Assembly: GCF_029624655.1 (NCBI RefSeq) | Contig: NZ_JARRSA010000021.1 | Span: forward strand, 1 to 61,268 | Reading direction: 5' to 3' | Length of the DNA: 61,268 nt | DNA from: Roseicyclus salinarum | GTDB taxonomy: Bacteria; Pseudomonadota; Alphaproteobacteria; Rhodobacterales; Rhodobacteraceae | Shown here: positions 1 through 8,289 of the stretch, piece by piece | Layout: each line of letters starts with the position of its first letter | How positions within the stretch are numbered: position 1 is the stretch's first letter | The notes under the pieces: model-generated | Told to the model about the DNA's origin: nothing | Seen by the model: only the letters and a program-made list of their open reading frames with translations | The model's database searches: none | Made by a program: the position numbers and the translations under genes

Positions 1-165
1 CCGCCCGCGCGGGGAGGCGCGTGCCTTGCGGCGGAGGACGAGGACCACATGGACCGCAAGCCCGATCGCGATCGCCGCCAGCAGCGCGGCCGCGACCGGG
101 TCGGCCGCGTCGGCCGCCGGTGGCGCGGGCGGCGTCAGGAAGAGGATCGGGGCGTCGTTCCGCAT
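1..165 (-). CDS. Partial small membrane protein (C-terminus beyond the window edge)
   Basis: An open minus-strand frame starts with ATG at 165 and runs off the left edge after 55 codons without a stop. The visible protein has a short Pro/Ala-rich N-terminus, then one strongly hydrophobic segment at about residues 24-44, followed by a basic stretch (RRKAR), which suggests a single-pass inner-membrane protein with a cytoplasmic C-terminus. It lies 69 bases downstream of the FAD dehydrogenase on the same strand and could be co-transcribed with it. I do not recognise the family. The ribosome-binding site is weak, so the call rests mainly on the hydrophobic pattern. Confidence 0.4.
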   Translation of the reverse strand, partial: MRNDAPILFLTPPAPPAADAADPVAAALLAAIAIGLAVHVVLVLRRKARASPRGR

Positions 166-234
166 GGCCGATGCCTGCCAGCCGACTGCGGCGGATCGAT
201 GGCCGCGCGGCGATGAGCGGTCCGCAAGGGCGCG

Positions 235-1866
235 TCAGACCGCCTCGCCGACAACCTTTCCCGAGAAGATGCAGCCTCCCAGGAACGTCCCCTCGAGCGC
301 GTTGTAGCCATGGTAGCCGCCGCCGCCGAACCCCGCCACCTCGCCCGCCGCGTAAAGGCCGGGGAAGGCGCTGCCGTCGGCGCGCAGGACCCGGCCCGAC
401 AGGTCCGTGTGCAGCCCCCCGAGCGATTTCCGCGTCAGGACGTTGAGCCTGACGGCGATGAGCGGTCCATGCGCGGGGTCGAGGATGCGGTGCGGCCTTG
501 CCGTGCGCACCAGCCGGTCGCCGAGATAGGCGCGCGCGCCGCGCATCGCCGTCACCTGCGCGTCCTTCGCGACGGCGTTGGCGATCTGGGCGTCCCGCGC
601 CTCGATCTGGGCGGCGATGCCCGCAAGTTCGAGCGGGGCCTCGGGCGTGATCCGGTTCATGCCCTCCACCAGCCTGGCGAGGTCCCTGGCCACGACGAAA
701 TCCTCGCCACGGGTCTTGAACGCCTCGACCGCCGCGGGCGCGCCCCGCCCGAGCCGCTCGCGCAGGACGGCGGCCCAGCTGGCCGAGGTCAGGTCCGGGT
801 TCTGTTCGGACCCCGAAAGCGCGAATTCCTTCTCGATGATCGTCTGCGTCAGCACGAACCACGAATGGCCGTGCCCCGTGGACAGGATCCGCCGCAGCGT
901 CGCCAGCGTGTCGAAGCCCGGAAAGCAGGGCGCCTCGAGGCGCGCGCCAAGGGCGTCGAACCACATGGCGGAGGGACCGGGCAGGATGCGGATGCCGTGG
1001 CCGGGCCAGATCGGATCCCAGTTCCTCAGGCCCTCGGTGTAGTGCCACATCCGGTCGCGGTTGATGACGGCGGCGCCCGCCGCCTCGGCCACGCCCTGCA
1101 TCTGGCCGTCGACATGGGCGGGCACGCCGGTGACCATGAAGTCCGGCGGCGGGCCCAGCCGGTCGCGCGGCCATGCGGCGCGCACGAGGTCGTGGTTGCC
1201 GCCGATCCCGCCCGAGGCCACGACGACGCACGGGGCGCGCAGGGTGAAATCGGCCAGCACGGTGCGGTTCGTCGGCGCGCCGCGCGGGGCGTCGTCCGGC
1301 GAAAGGACCTCGCCCGTGACGCCCATGACCGCGCCCGCCTCGACCAGAAGGCCCGTCACCCGGTGGCGCAGGCGGGGCGAGATGCCGGGATGGGCCGCGA
1401 CGCGTCCGGCATAGGGCGCGACCACGCCGGTGCCGGTGCCCCATGTGACGTGAAAGCGGGGAACCGAGTTGCCGTGGCCGTGGGCCAGCGCACCGCCGCG
1501 CTCGGCCCAGCCAACGATGGGGAACCAGCGCATCCCGAGGCCGCGGAGGTAGCTGCGCATCGGACCGGCGGCGAAGTCGAGAAAGGCCTCGGCCCAGGCG
1601 CGGGGGTTGGCATCCTCGGGCCGGTCGAACCCGGCCGAGCCGAACCAGTCGGCGGCGGCGAGCGCGCGGCTGTCCCTGAGGCCGAGGCGGCGCTGTTCGG
1701 GCGTGTCGACCATGAAAAGGCCGCCAAGGCTCCACCATGCCTGCCCGCCCACGGACCGCGGCCCCTCCATATCGAGAAGCGCCACGCGCAACCCGCGCTC
1801 GGCCGCATGCCATGCCGTCACGAGACCTGCGAGCCCCGCGCCCACAACGATGACATCCGCGTCCAT
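235..1866 (-). CDS. FAD-binding dehydrogenase (KstD/fumarate-reductase flavoprotein family)
   Basis: A 543-residue flavoprotein. The N-terminus carries a dinucleotide-binding motif (VVGAGLAGL, about residues 5-14) followed by the acidic end of the second beta strand. The C-terminus has the family's FAD-capping segment (GLYAAGEVAGFGGGG). These features match the FAD-binding dehydrogenases related to 3-ketosteroid dehydrogenases and fumarate-reductase flavoproteins; the substrate cannot be read from sequence. The frame stays open further upstream, but the start at 1866 is chosen because the Rossmann motif follows at once and a strong Shine-Dalgarno (GGGGAGGA) sits about 7 bases upstream. Not part of the sdh operon: 309 bases separate it from sdhB. 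Confidence 0.85.
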   Translation of the reverse strand: MDADVIVVGAGLAGLVTAWHAAERGLRVALLDMEGPRSVGGQAWWSLGGLFMVDTPEQRRLGLRDSRALAAADWFGSAGFDRPEDANPRAWAEAFLDFAAGPMRSYLRGLGMRWFPIVGWAERGGALAHGHGNSVPRFHVTWGTGTGVVAPYAGRVAAHPGISPRLRHRVTGLLVEAGAVMGVTGEVLSPDDAPRGAPTNRTVLADFTLRAPCVVVASGGIGGNHDLVRAAWPRDRLGPPPDFMVTGVPAHVDGQMQGVAEAAGAAVINRDRMWHYTEGLRNWDPIWPGHGIRILPGPSAMWFDALGARLEAPCFPGFDTLATLRRILSTGHGHSWFVLTQTIIEKEFALSGSEQNPDLTSASWAAVLRERLGRGAPAAVEAFKTRGEDFVVARDLARLVEGMNRITPEAPLELAGIAAQIEARDAQIANAVAKDAQVTAMRGARAYLGDRLVRTARPHRILDPAHGPLIAVRLNVLTRKSLGGLHTDLSGRVLRADGSAFPGLYAAGEVAGFGGGGYHGYNALEGTFLGGCIFSGKVVGEAV

Positions 1867-2175
1867 GCGCGCGTCCTCCCCGAACCTGCCCCCGGCTGGA
1901 AGACTAGCAGCCCCGCGGTCGTCTGTCCCGAGCCACGGATGGGGCCGCGAACGACAAGAGGCCGATGCGCCCCGACGGGGCATCGAGCAGGACGGGGCGT
2001 GCCCGTGCAAGGGGACTGCCCGCCCTGCGGGGCGTCGTGTCGGAGACGGTGGGGGCGGCGGCGGTCCCCGAGCCGTCCCGGCAGGCTGACCGGCGGCCGG
2101 TCCGCCCGTCGCCGCCAAGGCCTCGCGGCCCGAAGCGCGCACCGCGTTCGAGCGGGCTTCGGGCTCCGGACCGGG
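1867..2175. other. Intergenic region without a recognisable gene
   Basis: This gap of 309 bases lies between sdhB and the FAD dehydrogenase gene, both on the minus strand. Frames here have low-complexity Arg/Pro/Gly composition typical of non-coding high-GC DNA. A short GCCCC/GGGGC hairpin lies near 1967-1982. I see no T-tract terminator and no convincing promoter boxes. It probably contains the end of the sdh transcript and the promoter of the FAD dehydrogenase. Confidence 0.5.
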
Positions 2176-2955
2176 TCAGAGCTGACGTTCGACCATCATC
2201 TTCTTGATCTGCGCGATCGCCCGCGCGGGGTTCAGGCCCTTGGGGCAGGTGTTGGCGCAGTTCATGATCGTGTGGCAGCGATAGAGCTTGAACGGATCCT
2301 CGAGGTCGTCGAGCCGCTGGCCCGTGGCCTCGTCGCGGCTGTCGATGATCCAGCGGTAGGCATGAAGCAGCGCCGCCGGCCCGAGGAAGCGGTCGCCGTT
2401 CCACCAGTAGGAGGGGCAGGACGTCGAGCAGGCCGCGCACATGACGCATTCGTAGAGGCCGTCGAGCTTCTTGCGGTCGTCGATCGACTGACGCCATTCC
2501 TTCTCGGGGCGCTGCGTCTCGGTCTCCAGCCACGGCATGATGCTGGCGTGCTGGGCGTAGAAATGCGTGAGGTCGGGGATCAGGTCCTTGACCACGGGCA
2601 TGTGCGGCAGCGGGTAGATCTTCACGTCGCCCTTGATGTCGTCCATGCCGTAGATGCAGGCGAGCGTGTTGATCCCGTCGATGTTCATCGCGCAGGACCC
2701 GCAGATCCCCTCGCGGCAGGAGCGGCGGAAGGTCAGCGTCGGGTCGATCTCGTTCTTGATCTTGATCAGCGCGTCCAGAACCATCGGCCCGCAAGTGTCC
2801 ATGTCCACCCAGTAGGTGTCCACGCGCGGGTTCTCGCCGTCGTCGGGGTTCCAGCGGTAGACCTGGAACTTGCGCAGGTTGGTGGCGCCTTCGGGCTTGG
2901 GCCACGTCTTGCCGGTCTTGATCCGGGAGTTCTTAGGCAGGGCCAGTTCAACCAT
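2176..2955 (-). CDS. sdhB: Succinate dehydrogenase iron-sulfur subunit
   Basis: A 259-residue SdhB, the electron-transfer subunit of complex II. It passes electrons from the SdhA flavin to quinone on the inner face of the cytoplasmic membrane. The three cluster motifs are complete and in the usual order: the [2Fe-2S] site ([10 protein letters not shown] plus a distal Cys in the N-terminal half), the [4Fe-4S] site ([12 protein letters not shown]) and the [3Fe-4S] site ([17 protein letters not shown]). The length is normal for the family. It is the last gene of the sdhC-sdhD-sdhA-lipoprotein-sdhB operon, 70 bases after the lipoprotein gene. Confidence 0.97.
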   Translation of the reverse strand: MVELALPKNSRIKTGKTWPKPEGATNLRKFQVYRWNPDDGENPRVDTYWVDMDTCGPMVLDALIKIKNEIDPTLTFRRSCREGICGSCAMNIDGINTLACIYGMDDIKGDVKIYPLPHMPVVKDLIPDLTHFYAQHASIMPWLETETQRPEKEWRQSIDDRKKLDGLYECVMCAACSTSCPSYWWNGDRFLGPAALLHAYRWIIDSRDEATGQRLDDLEDPFKLYRCHTIMNCANTCPKGLNPARAIAQIKKMMVERQL

Positions 2956-3025
2956 GGTCGTCCGTCTCCTTATCGGGCGGCGCCGCGAGGGGCGTCCGGT
3001 CTGTTCCGTGCGAGTGCGTTCCCGG

Positions 3026-3349
3026 TCATCGGAAATCGCCCTCGATGGCGAATGTCACGCCCGCGCGGCGGGGCGGCCTGTTGTCCCCGGCGAGGCGCCG
3101 GTCGATGCAGGCGCGCAGCGCGTCCTCCTCGGACTGCGGGTCGAGGATGGCCGAGGTGATCATCAAGCTCCCGCCGCCGGCAGCTCCCCGGCTTCCGGCG
3201 CCGAAGCGCACGTCGCCCGAGATGCCGTCCGCCTGCCGCGCCTCGTCGGCGCAGAGCCGCGCGGCGCGGTCGCGCGTCATGGGCTGCGCCGCGCACCCGG
3301 CGAGAAGCGCGAGCGCGAGGCCTGCCATCACCGGCCGGCCAAGGCGCAT
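3026..3349 (-). CDS. Small lipoprotein encoded inside the sdh operon
   Basis: A 107-residue predicted lipoprotein. The first 19 residues form a lipoprotein signal ending in LLAGC, so cleavage and lipidation at Cys19 are expected. The mature part is hydrophilic with two further cysteines (in RLCADEA and RACIDRR), compatible with one disulfide. Its ATG overlaps the sdhA stop codon by one base (TGATG), so it should be translationally coupled to sdhA, and sdhB follows. I do not know its function. Its position between sdhA and sdhB suggests a role linked to complex II or simply co-expression. Confidence 0.85.
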   Translation of the reverse strand: MRLGRPVMAGLALALLAGCAAQPMTRDRAARLCADEARQADGISGDVRFGAGSRGAAGGGSLMITSAILDPQSEEDALRACIDRRLAGDNRPPRRAGVTFAIEGDFR

Positions 3350-5175
3350 CAGTAGACCCGCGCCTTGGGCTTGATCCGCTCGAGGTCGATGCCGCCCTCG
3401 TTGTGGCCCATCAGCGGGTTGAGGTGCACCGGGCGGTAGGCGAGCTCGACCTTGGAGCCGTCCACCACGGCCAGCGTGTGCTTGCGCCAGTTCGCGTCAT
3501 CGCGGTCGGGATAATCCTCGTGGGCATGGGCCCCGCGGCTTTCCTTGCGCGCCTCCGCCGAGGCGATGGTGGCCATCGCGTTCGGCATCAGGTTCGTCAG
3601 CTCCAGCGTCTCCATCAGGTCGGAGTTCCAGATCATAGACCGGTCCGTGACGCGCAGGTCGTCGAGCTTGCCCGCGACGCTCGTCATCTTCTCCAGCCCC
3701 TCGGCCAGCGTCTTGTCGGTGCGGAAGACGGCGGCGTCCTCCTGCATCGTCTTCTGCATCTCGAGGCGCAGTTCGGCCGTAGGCGTGCCGCCATCTGCAT
3801 GGCGCACGCCGTCGAAACGCTGGATCGCGTAGTCGAGAGAGGCGCGCGGCACGTCGGGCGCGGCGCTGTCGGGGTCCACCACCTTCGCGGCGCGGATGCC
3901 GGCGGCGCGGCCGAACACCACGAGGTCGATCAGGCTGTTCGAGCCGAGGCGGTTCGCGCCGTGCACCGAGGCGCAGCCCGCCTCGCCCACGGCCATGAGG
4001 CCGGGCACAATGGCGTCGGGGTTGTCCTTCGTCGGGTTCAGGACCTCGCCCCAGTAGTTGGTGGGGATGCCGCCCATGTTGTAATGCACCGTCGGCAGCA
4101 CCGGGATCGGCTCTTTCGTGACGTCCACGCCGGCGAAGATCTTGGCCGATTCCGAGATGCCCGGCAGGCGCAGCGCCAGCGTCTCGGGCGGCAGGTGGTT
4201 GAGGTGCAGGTGGATATGGTCCTTGTTCGGGCCGACGCCGCGGCCCTCGCGGATCTCCATCGTCATGCAGCGCGAGACGACGTCGCGGCTGGCGAGGTCC
4301 TTGTAGGTGGGGGCGTAGCGTTCCATGAAACGCTCGCCCTCGGAGTTCGTGAGGTATCCGCCCTCGCCGCGCGCGCCCTCGGTGATGAGGCAGCCGGCGC
4401 CGTAGATGCCGGTGGGGTGGAACTGCACGAATTCCATGTCCTGAAGCGGCAGGCCCTGCCGGGCCACCATGCCGCCGCCGTCGCCGGTGCAGGTATGGGC
4501 GGAGGTCGCCGAGAAATAGGCGCGCCCGTAGCCGCCCGTGGCGAGCACCACCATCTTGGCGCGGAAGACGTGCATGGTGCCGTCATCGAGGCTCCAGGCC
4601 ACGACGCCGACGCACTGGCCGTCCTCGGTCATCAGCAGGTCGGTCGCGAAATACTCGATGTAGAACTCGGCGTTGTTCTTCAGCGACTGGCCGTAGAGCG
4701 TGTGCAGGATCGCGTGGCCGGTGCGGTCGGCGGCGGCGCAGGTGCGCTGCACCGGGGGGCCTTCGCCGAACTGCGTCGTGTGCCCGCCGAAGGGACGCTG
4801 GTAGATGCGGCCCTCTTCGGTGCGGGAGAACGGAACGCCGTAATGCTCCAGCTCGTAGACCGCCTTGGGCGCCTCGCGGGCGAGGTATTCCATCGCGTCC
4901 GTGTCGCCCAGCCAGTCCGACCCCTTCACGGTGTCGTACATGTGCCAGTGCCAGTGGTCGGGCCCCATGTTGCCGAGGGATGCCGCGATGCCGCCCTGCG
5001 CTGCCACCGTGTGCGAGCGCGTCGGGAACACCTTGGTCACGCAGGCCGTCTTGAGCCCCTGTTCGGCCATCCCCAGCGTCGCGCGCAGCCCCGAGCCGCC
5101 CGCGCCGACCACGACCACATCGTAGACGTGTTCGGTGATGTCGTAGCTTGCCGTCATGTTTGCCGTGTCTTTCAT
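3349..5175 (-). CDS. sdhA: Succinate dehydrogenase flavoprotein subunit
   Basis: A 608-residue SdhA, catalysing succinate oxidation to fumarate with covalently bound FAD. Visible signatures are the N-terminal GAGGSGLRA nucleotide-binding motif, the [10 protein letters not shown] segment containing the histidine that carries FAD, and the [11 protein letters not shown] active-site region. The ATG at 5175 is preceded by an AGGG-type ribosome-binding site; an in-frame ATG at 5157 is an alternative that would give the shorter N-terminus common in the family. It begins 15 bases after sdhD, and its stop codon is shared by one base with the downstream lipoprotein gene. Confidence 0.97.
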   Translation of the reverse strand: MKDTANMTASYDITEHVYDVVVVGAGGSGLRATLGMAEQGLKTACVTKVFPTRSHTVAAQGGIAASLGNMGPDHWHWHMYDTVKGSDWLGDTDAMEYLAREAPKAVYELEHYGVPFSRTEEGRIYQRPFGGHTTQFGEGPPVQRTCAAADRTGHAILHTLYGQSLKNNAEFYIEYFATDLLMTEDGQCVGVVAWSLDDGTMHVFRAKMVVLATGGYGRAYFSATSAHTCTGDGGGMVARQGLPLQDMEFVQFHPTGIYGAGCLITEGARGEGGYLTNSEGERFMERYAPTYKDLASRDVVSRCMTMEIREGRGVGPNKDHIHLHLNHLPPETLALRLPGISESAKIFAGVDVTKEPIPVLPTVHYNMGGIPTNYWGEVLNPTKDNPDAIVPGLMAVGEAGCASVHGANRLGSNSLIDLVVFGRAAGIRAAKVVDPDSAAPDVPRASLDYAIQRFDGVRHADGGTPTAELRLEMQKTMQEDAAVFRTDKTLAEGLEKMTSVAGKLDDLRVTDRSMIWNSDLMETLELTNLMPNAMATIASAEARKESRGAHAHEDYPDRDDANWRKHTLAVVDGSKVELAYRPVHLNPLMGHNEGGIDLERIKPKARVY

Positions 5176-5190
5176 CGCGTCATGTCCCTC

Positions 5191-5562
5191 TCAGAGCGCC
5201 ATCTGCGCAAGCGCGACGACGCCGGCGGCCGCGAGGCCGTAGCTGACGATCGTCATCGCGATGATCCAGATCTTGCGGGCGAGGCCGCGCGTGTAATCCT
5301 CGATCACCACCGTCACGCCCAGCTTGAAATGGTGCAGTCCGACGACGAGGAAAGCCGCGACCACCGCGGCCGGGATCGGCCGGCCGAGCGTGGCGACGAC
5401 CTCGGCATGCGGCGCGCCAAGAAGCGGGCCGACGATGGCAAGGAAGAAGGGCGTCAGGATCAGGAGCGCGACGGAGGTCACGGTCATGGTCCAGAAATGG
5501 TGGGTGCCGGAATGCGCGGTTCCCATGCCGGTCACGCGCTTGCGGTCTGTCATGTAGCTCAT
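5191..5562 (-). CDS. sdhD: Succinate dehydrogenase membrane anchor subunit D
   Basis: A 123-residue hydrophobic anchor with three transmembrane segments (about residues 25-47, 60-80 and 95-118). Residues GLHHFKLG in the middle helix are the region expected to supply the haem b ligand and part of the quinone site. With SdhC it anchors the SdhAB dimer to the membrane. It sits 12 bases after sdhC and 15 bases before sdhA. Small anchors diverge strongly, so gene order confirms the assignment as much as sequence does. Confidence 0.93.
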   Translation of the reverse strand: MSYMTDRKRVTGMGTAHSGTHHFWTMTVTSVALLILTPFFLAIVGPLLGAPHAEVVATLGRPIPAAVVAAFLVVGLHHFKLGVTVVIEDYTRGLARKIWIIAMTIVSYGLAAAGVVALAQMAL

Positions 5563-5574
5563 ATCGGTGTCCCC

Positions 5575-5958
5575 TCAGATCGCCAGCAGGGTGATGACGG
5601 TCAGGACGACCGAGCCGCCGAGCATCGCCCAGCCCATCTTGTCGGCGGTGCGCGGATCGAGGCCGCGGCCGGTGTCCCAGATCAGGTGCCGAAGCCCGCC
5701 GAGCGCGTGATACCAGAGGCCAAGGACCGAAAGGCTCATCACCACATCGCCCAGGAGCGACGTCACGAGGCCGTCGACATAGGCGAAATACGCTTCCCCC
5801 GAGGCCACGCCGACCATCCACCAGACCAGGAGGACGGCGGACACGATCATCGCGGTGCCGGTGATCCGGACAAGGATCGAGGTGATCGAGTTGAGTTGCG
5901 GTCGGTAGACCTGCAGATGCGGCGAGAGCGGTCTGTTCCCGCGGTTCACATCGGCCAT
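5575..5958 (-). CDS. sdhC: Succinate dehydrogenase cytochrome b556 subunit
   Basis: A 127-residue SdhC. The family motif RPLSPHLQVYR lies at about residues 9-19 and HALGGLRHLIWD, which contains the haem-ligand histidine, lies in the second half. Three transmembrane helices are evident. It is the first gene of the sdh operon and has a good GAAAGGGG ribosome-binding site just upstream of its ATG. The 268-base region before it carries twin palindromes likely to regulate the whole operon. Confidence 0.95.
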   Translation of the reverse strand: MADVNRGNRPLSPHLQVYRPQLNSITSILVRITGTAMIVSAVLLVWWMVGVASGEAYFAYVDGLVTSLLGDVVMSLSVLGLWYHALGGLRHLIWDTGRGLDPRTADKMGWAMLGGSVVLTVITLLAI

Positions 5959-6005
5959 GGCGGACCCCTTTCAGGTTTTGCTTGGCGGCTGTCGCCTTGC
6001 TGAAA

Positions 6006-6033
6006 GGAATAGCGGTTTTTACAGTGCTGTCAC
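6006..6033 (-). promoter_or_regulatory. Candidate sdh operon promoter
   Basis: On the minus strand, GTGACA (6028-6033) and TATTCC (6006-6011) are separated by 16 bases and lie about 48 bases upstream of the sdhC ATG. The -35 box is close to consensus; the -10 box is weak. Other placements are possible. Confidence 0.35.
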
Positions 6034-6103
6034 GCGCGTTGGGCGCCGTCATGGCCGGTTTTGCGCCCTTGGCGTGGGTCTTAACGCCGCAGCGCCGCAT
6101 TTT

Positions 6104-6132
6104 GTGATCACGGATTTTCGAAGTGTGATCAC
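6104..6132. promoter_or_regulatory. Twin GTGATCAC operator-like palindromes upstream of sdhC
   Basis: Two identical perfect 8-base palindromes, GTGATCAC at 6104-6111 and 6125-6132, start exactly 21 bases apart, about two helical turns. Both are followed on the plus strand by a TTTTC tract. They lie 71-99 bases upstream of the candidate sdh promoter's -35 box and also upstream-distal to the end of the neighbouring MDR gene, so sdhC is the only gene they can sensibly control. I cannot name the regulator. Confidence 0.5.
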
Positions 6133-6226
6133 ATTTTCCCGGCGCGCTCCCGCCGCGACGCCGTGCGCCCCGGAATCGGTGCCGGCGCGCCGTTCGGGCC
6201 TGTTCCGCGACGGCGCGGCGGGACGA

Positions 6227-7222
6227 TCATGCCGCGTCGCGCCCGGCCTCCGCGTCCCCGATCCGCAGCACGACGGAGCCCTTCCGGCTGCGGCTTTCGA
6301 CGTGGCGGTGCGCCGCGCGGACCTCGGCGAAGGGGTAGACGCGGTCGATGATGGGGCGCAGCCGTCCCTCGGCGACCATTGCGGCCAGGCGGGCGAGACC
6401 CTCCTTGCTGTCCCCGCTGACCTTCAGGATCAGCCTGTGGCCATTACGCGACGCCCTGCGGACATGGACGATGTCGCCGACCCCGAAGTTCAGCGGCACG
6501 AAGCGCCCGCCCTCGGCCAGCATCCCGGCCGCATCGGGGTAGTTCAGGACGCCGATCGTGTCGAAGATCACGTCGTAGGGCCCGCCGAGCCCGCGGGGGC
6601 CGGGCGCGCGATAGTCGATGAAATGCTCAGCGCCAAGCGCGCGCACGAGATCCTCGCGCGGGGCGGACGCGACGCCCGTGACCCTCGCGCCGAGCGCGCG
6701 GGCGACCTGCACCGCGTGAACGCCGACGCCGCCCGACGCCCCCAGGATCAGGACACGCTCGCCGGGCTTCAGGGCCGCGAACCGCTCGAGGAACTCCAGC
6801 GCGCAGAGACCGCCGAAGGGCAGCGAGGCGGCCTCGGCGTCGTCGAGGCCGGGCGGCGTGGCGAAGACCGGGCCGGCGGCCTTGACCGCGACGTATTCGG
6901 CATGCGCCCCGCCCCATGCGAAGCCGAAGACGCGATCGCCCGGCGCGAAGTCGGTGACGCCGGGGCCGGTCTCGACCACGGTTCCGGCGTATTCGCCGCC
7001 GAGGACGGGCTTGCGCGGCCGGAAGACGCCGAACATCAGCCGCCCCCCCACGAGGCTGACGAGGCCGGGAAAGGCCGCGGCGCGGATGCGCCAGTCGGCG
7101 GTGGTGACGCCCGCCGCGCCGACACGCACGAGGATCTCGCCACGGCGGGGCACGGGGCGGTCGATCTCGCCGAGGCTGACGACCTCGGGGCCTCCGTAGC
7201 GGGTATGGATCGCGGCTTTCAT
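6227..7222 (-). CDS. Zinc-type alcohol dehydrogenase-like (MDR superfamily) oxidoreductase
   Basis: A 331-residue medium-chain dehydrogenase/reductase of the quinone-oxidoreductase type. The N-terminal GroES-like half opens with the typical KAAIHTRYGGPEVV. The nucleotide-binding half has the GASGGVGVHAVQVARALGA Rossmann motif, which usually indicates NADPH. The cysteine/histidine ligands of true zinc alcohol dehydrogenases are not evident, so it is probably zinc-independent. The start at 7222 follows a perfect AAGGAGG. It is divergent from a LysR regulator with paired palindromes between them, the classic arrangement of an effector-induced enzyme and its regulator. The substrate is unknown. 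Confidence 0.88.
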   Translation of the reverse strand: MKAAIHTRYGGPEVVSLGEIDRPVPRRGEILVRVGAAGVTTADWRIRAAAFPGLVSLVGGRLMFGVFRPRKPVLGGEYAGTVVETGPGVTDFAPGDRVFGFAWGGAHAEYVAVKAAGPVFATPPGLDDAEAASLPFGGLCALEFLERFAALKPGERVLILGASGGVGVHAVQVARALGARVTGVASAPREDLVRALGAEHFIDYRAPGPRGLGGPYDVIFDTIGVLNYPDAAGMLAEGGRFVPLNFGVGDIVHVRRASRNGHRLILKVSGDSKEGLARLAAMVAEGRLRPIIDRVYPFAEVRAAHRHVESRSRKGSVVLRIGDAEAGRDAA

Positions 7223-7265
7223 CGGGGCCTCCTTCCGGCGGATGCTTGGGCGCGCCCAGACATAG

Positions 7266-7326
7266 CCATGCGATACGCATATGGAAATTGACCGATTGCG
7301 CAGCCTTCCCATACGATTGCGTATGG
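7266..7326. promoter_or_regulatory. Pair of related palindromes in the MDR/LysR divergent promoter
   Basis: Site 1 (7266-7284) begins CCATGCG and ends CGCATATGG around a short centre. Site 2 (7309-7326) is a perfect inverted repeat with arms CCATACG and CGTATGG around ATTG. The two share the pattern CCAT-CG...CG-ATGG and their centres lie about 42 bases apart, near four helical turns. Site 2 overlaps the LysR start codon, so binding there would repress the regulator itself while site 1 faces the MDR gene. This fits LysR-type control. Confidence 0.55.
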
Positions 7327-8213
7327 ATTGGAAAAGCCTCGCCTTCGACTGGAACCGCGCCCGCGCCGTCGTCGCCACCGCCGAGACGGGATCGCTGTCG
7401 GCCGCCGCGAGGGCGCTGGGTCAGACGCAGCCGACGCTGGGGCGGCAGGTCTCGGCGCTGGAGGAGGAGCTGGGCGTCACGCTTTTCACCCGCGCGGGCA
7501 AGCGGATGGAGCTGACCGAGGCGGGGCTGTCGCTGATCGATCACCTGCGCATGATGGCCGAGGGCGCCCATGCCGCCGCGCTCGCCGCCAGCGGCCAGAG
7601 CCAGGAGATCGCGGGCGTCGTCACCGTCACGGCCTCGAACCTCTACGCGAGCGAACTTCTGCCGCCGATCCTTGCGCGGATCCGCGACGAGGCGCCGGCG
7701 CTGGCCGTGCAGGTCGTGGCCTCGAACGCGATCCGCGACCTGATGCGGCGCGAGGCGGACATCGCCGTGCGGCATGTGCGCCCCGACCAGCCCGAGCTGA
7801 CGGCAAGGCGCGTGGCCGAGGACGACGCGGCGCTCTATGCGACGCCGGAGCTTCTGGCGCGGGGACCGCTGGGCGCCCTGCCCTTCATCGGCTACGCGCC
7901 CGGCGACGGCTACCGCGCGATGCTGGCCGAGCGCGGCGTCGAGGTGCCGGCGGAGCAGTTCGTGCTGTTCAGCGACGACAGCCACACGCAGCTCGGCATG
8001 GCGCGCGCGGGCCTCGGCGTCGCCGTCATGCCGACGTGGATGGGGGACGACGACCCCGCGCTCGTCCGCGCGCAACCGGGCGCGCCGCCGCTCGTCACGA
8101 TCCCGGTCTGGCTTGCGGCGCATCGCGACCTGCACACGTCGCGGCGCGTGCGGCTGGTGTTCGACCGCCTCGCCGAGGGGCTGTCGCAGGTCGGGCGTGG
8201 CGGGCCCGTTTGA
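7323..8213 (+). CDS. LysR-family transcriptional regulator
   Basis: A 296-residue LysR regulator. The winged helix-turn-helix spans about residues 8-65 (TGSLSAAARALGQTQPTLGRQVSALEEE region, split here by function) and is followed by a linker helix and a periplasmic-binding-like effector domain. The start at 7323 gives the family's usual short leader before the HTH; an in-frame ATG at 7281 would add 14 residues and runs through the palindromic region, so it is less likely. No Shine-Dalgarno precedes either start. It is divergent from the MDR oxidoreductase and is its probable regulator. Confidence 0.9.
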   Translation: MDWKSLAFDWNRARAVVATAETGSLSAAARALGQTQPTLGRQVSALEEELGVTLFTRAGKRMELTEAGLSLIDHLRMMAEGAHAAALAASGQSQEIAGVVTVTASNLYASELLPPILARIRDEAPALAVQVVASNAIRDLMRREADIAVRHVRPDQPELTARRVAEDDAALYATPELLARGPLGALPFIGYAPGDGYRAMLAERGVEVPAEQFVLFSDDSHTQLGMARAGLGVAVMPTWMGDDDPALVRAQPGAPPLVTIPVWLAAHRDLHTSRRVRLVFDRLAEGLSQVGRGGPV

Positions 8214-8222
8214 ACGAAACGA

Positions 8223-8245
8223 CCCCCGCGGACGAACCGCGGGGG
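8223..8245. terminator. Hairpin between convergent genes
   Basis: A perfect 9-base-pair stem CCCCCGCGG/CCGCGGGGG encloses a five-base loop (ACGAA), 9 bases after the LysR stop. There is no T-tract. It probably acts as a bidirectional mRNA 3' end or stabilising hairpin for the LysR gene and the convergent propeller gene. Confidence 0.6.
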
Positions 8246-8289
8246 CCATGACTGCTGAAAATCGCTCCCTCAAATGACGGTGGCGGGCC

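Noticed and set aside
310-6003. Very long plus-strand open frames opposite the FAD dehydrogenase and sdh genes
   Set aside because: They are antisense mirrors caused by high GC at third positions; their translations are Arg/His/Gly-rich without family motifs, and the minus-strand genes have complete conserved motifs.
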